A stretch of DNA of 43,330 bases, taken from the NCBI GenBank assembly GCA_028684815.1, contig JAQUFE010000001.1, positions 92,665-135,994 of the forward strand, given 5' to 3'. The position numbers and the translations under genes are program-made. The notes below the pieces were generated by a model. That model saw nothing but the letters and a program-made list of their open reading frames with translations. It was not told the origin of the DNA and did no database searches. Every line of letters begins with the position of its first letter. Position 1 is the first letter of the stretch. The stretch comes from Sulfurimonas sp. GTDB taxonomy: Bacteria; Campylobacterota; Campylobacteria; Campylobacterales; Sulfurimonadaceae. Shown one piece after another: positions 42,897 through 43,330 of this stretch.

Positions 42897-43229
42897 ATGA
42901 AAAACATTTTAATATTAGCTCTCTTTTTAAGTTTAGCCCAAGGTGATGTTGTAAAAAAAAATACACTCGCTTGTCCTAGTGTTGAGGCGCTAAGAGGTGC
43001 ACCTTTAAGTAAAGATGATGACTCTATGAGTCTTAGTCTCTATAGCATTGCAAATAATTGCATCATCATAAGTCATAAGGACAAGATTGAGGCGGTCGGA
43101 TATGATCCATTAAACACGAAAGAGATGCATCAAAAAATCATCTATAAAAAAACAGGAGCTACTCTTTATGTATTAAAGTCAAGCATAGATGTTGAGCAGA
43201 GTGGCAAAAAGAACTCTCTAAGATTTTAA
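42897..43229 (+). CDS. Small exported protein of unknown function
   Basis: 110 aa from the ATG at 42897 (GGA 7 nt upstream; a TTG 12 nt earlier is less likely). A signal peptide is clear (about 1-16, ending LAQG). The mature part has two cysteines (C26 and C55) that could form a disulfide, and short strand-like segments (NNCIIISHKDKIEAVGYDP, KTGATLYVLKSSID). TATAAT at 42851-42856 may be its -10 box. I do not recognise a family. Likely periplasmic. Confidence 0.75.
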   Translation: MKNILILALFLSLAQGDVVKKNTLACPSVEALRGAPLSKDDDSMSLSLYSIANNCIIISHKDKIEAVGYDPLNTKEMHQKIIYKKTGATLYVLKSSIDVEQSGKKNSLRF

Positions 43230-43301
43230 AGTGACAAAATAGAACTACGAAACACTTTTAAAACAAGCTAAAATGTCATAAATACAAAGTGAGGTTTTAG
43301 C

Positions 43302-43330
43302 ATGAAAGTAGTACTAACAATAGCGGGATC
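43302..43330 (+). CDS. thiD: 5' end of probable thiD (phosphomethylpyrimidine kinase), cut by window edge
   Basis: GAGG lies 7 nt before an ATG whose nine complete codons read MKVVLTIAG, and the next partial codon begins TC (Ser). MKxVLTIAGSDS is the typical N-terminus of ThiD, which phosphorylates hydroxymethylpyrimidine phosphate in thiamine synthesis. Only this short stretch is in the window, so the call is tentative. Confidence 0.5.

Overview
The window looks like a chromosomal segment of a Campylobacterota (Epsilonproteobacteria) bacterium, most likely Sulfurimonas or a close relative. Reasons: low G+C; Lys/Glu/Ile/Leu-rich proteins; Campylobacterota neighbourhoods such as tpiA-fabI and nusA divergent from an HP0268-like gene plus miaB; an ArsR/ArsS-like two-component pair; and many sensor proteins (hemerythrin-GGDEF, a kinase with an H-Q-W-R-Q-P box). 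This assignment is inference from gene content; no rRNA or tRNA gene is present to settle it.

Layout. 0.1-7.5 kb: DEAD-box RNA helicase (-), a hemerythrin/NIT-like/GGDEF sensor (-), then rmuC and a sensor kinase (+). 7.5-13.2 kb: a small His-rich membrane-anchored protein followed by a CusCBA/CzcCBA-type heavy-metal RND efflux operon. 13.2-15.1 kb: a YafQ/DinJ-type toxin-antitoxin pair, an orphan response regulator, a 65-residue unknown protein and a DoxX-like protein. 15.1-16.06 kb: a protein-gene-free island of palindromic repeats containing a candidate small RNA with a near-consensus promoter and a strong terminator. 16.06-22.7 kb: a CDP-alcohol phosphatidyltransferase, feoA-feoB behind a possible Fur box, an ArsRS-like pair and mltF. 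22.7-30.2 kb: rsfS/nadD (-), gapA-pgk-tpiA-fabI (+), a lone DppB-type permease (+), nusA (-). 30.2-36.5 kb: a long repeat-filled leader, then a tightly packed run: HP0268-like, miaB, DUF374 acyltransferase, TM-anchored TPR-like protein, Xer-type recombinase, and three proteins resembling PilM/GspL, PilN and PilO. 36.5-43.3 kb: tilS and rimO (-), a BaiN/HI0933-type flavoprotein (+), a repeat cluster, a DUF389 membrane protein with a lipid-kinase-like N-terminus (-), a small exported protein, and the first codons of probable thiD.

Most genes are housekeeping. The unusual signal is between them. At least six families of short palindromic repeats occupy the gaps, several with paired base changes that keep the stems intact. 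The most striking is a cassette of about 85-150 nt, built from several hairpins and ending in an AAGGA Shine-Dalgarno-like sequence. It lies directly before fabI and, as three tandem units, before the HP0268-like gene; a degenerate reversed copy lies between gapA and pgk. Other notable points are two unusual domain combinations (hemerythrin-NIT-GGDEF and lipid-kinase-like-DUF389), a chain of six consecutive gene overlaps from miaB to the PilO-like gene, and a hairpin abutting the ribosome-binding site of the ArsS-like kinase. All functional statements rest on motifs read by eye; no database search was run.
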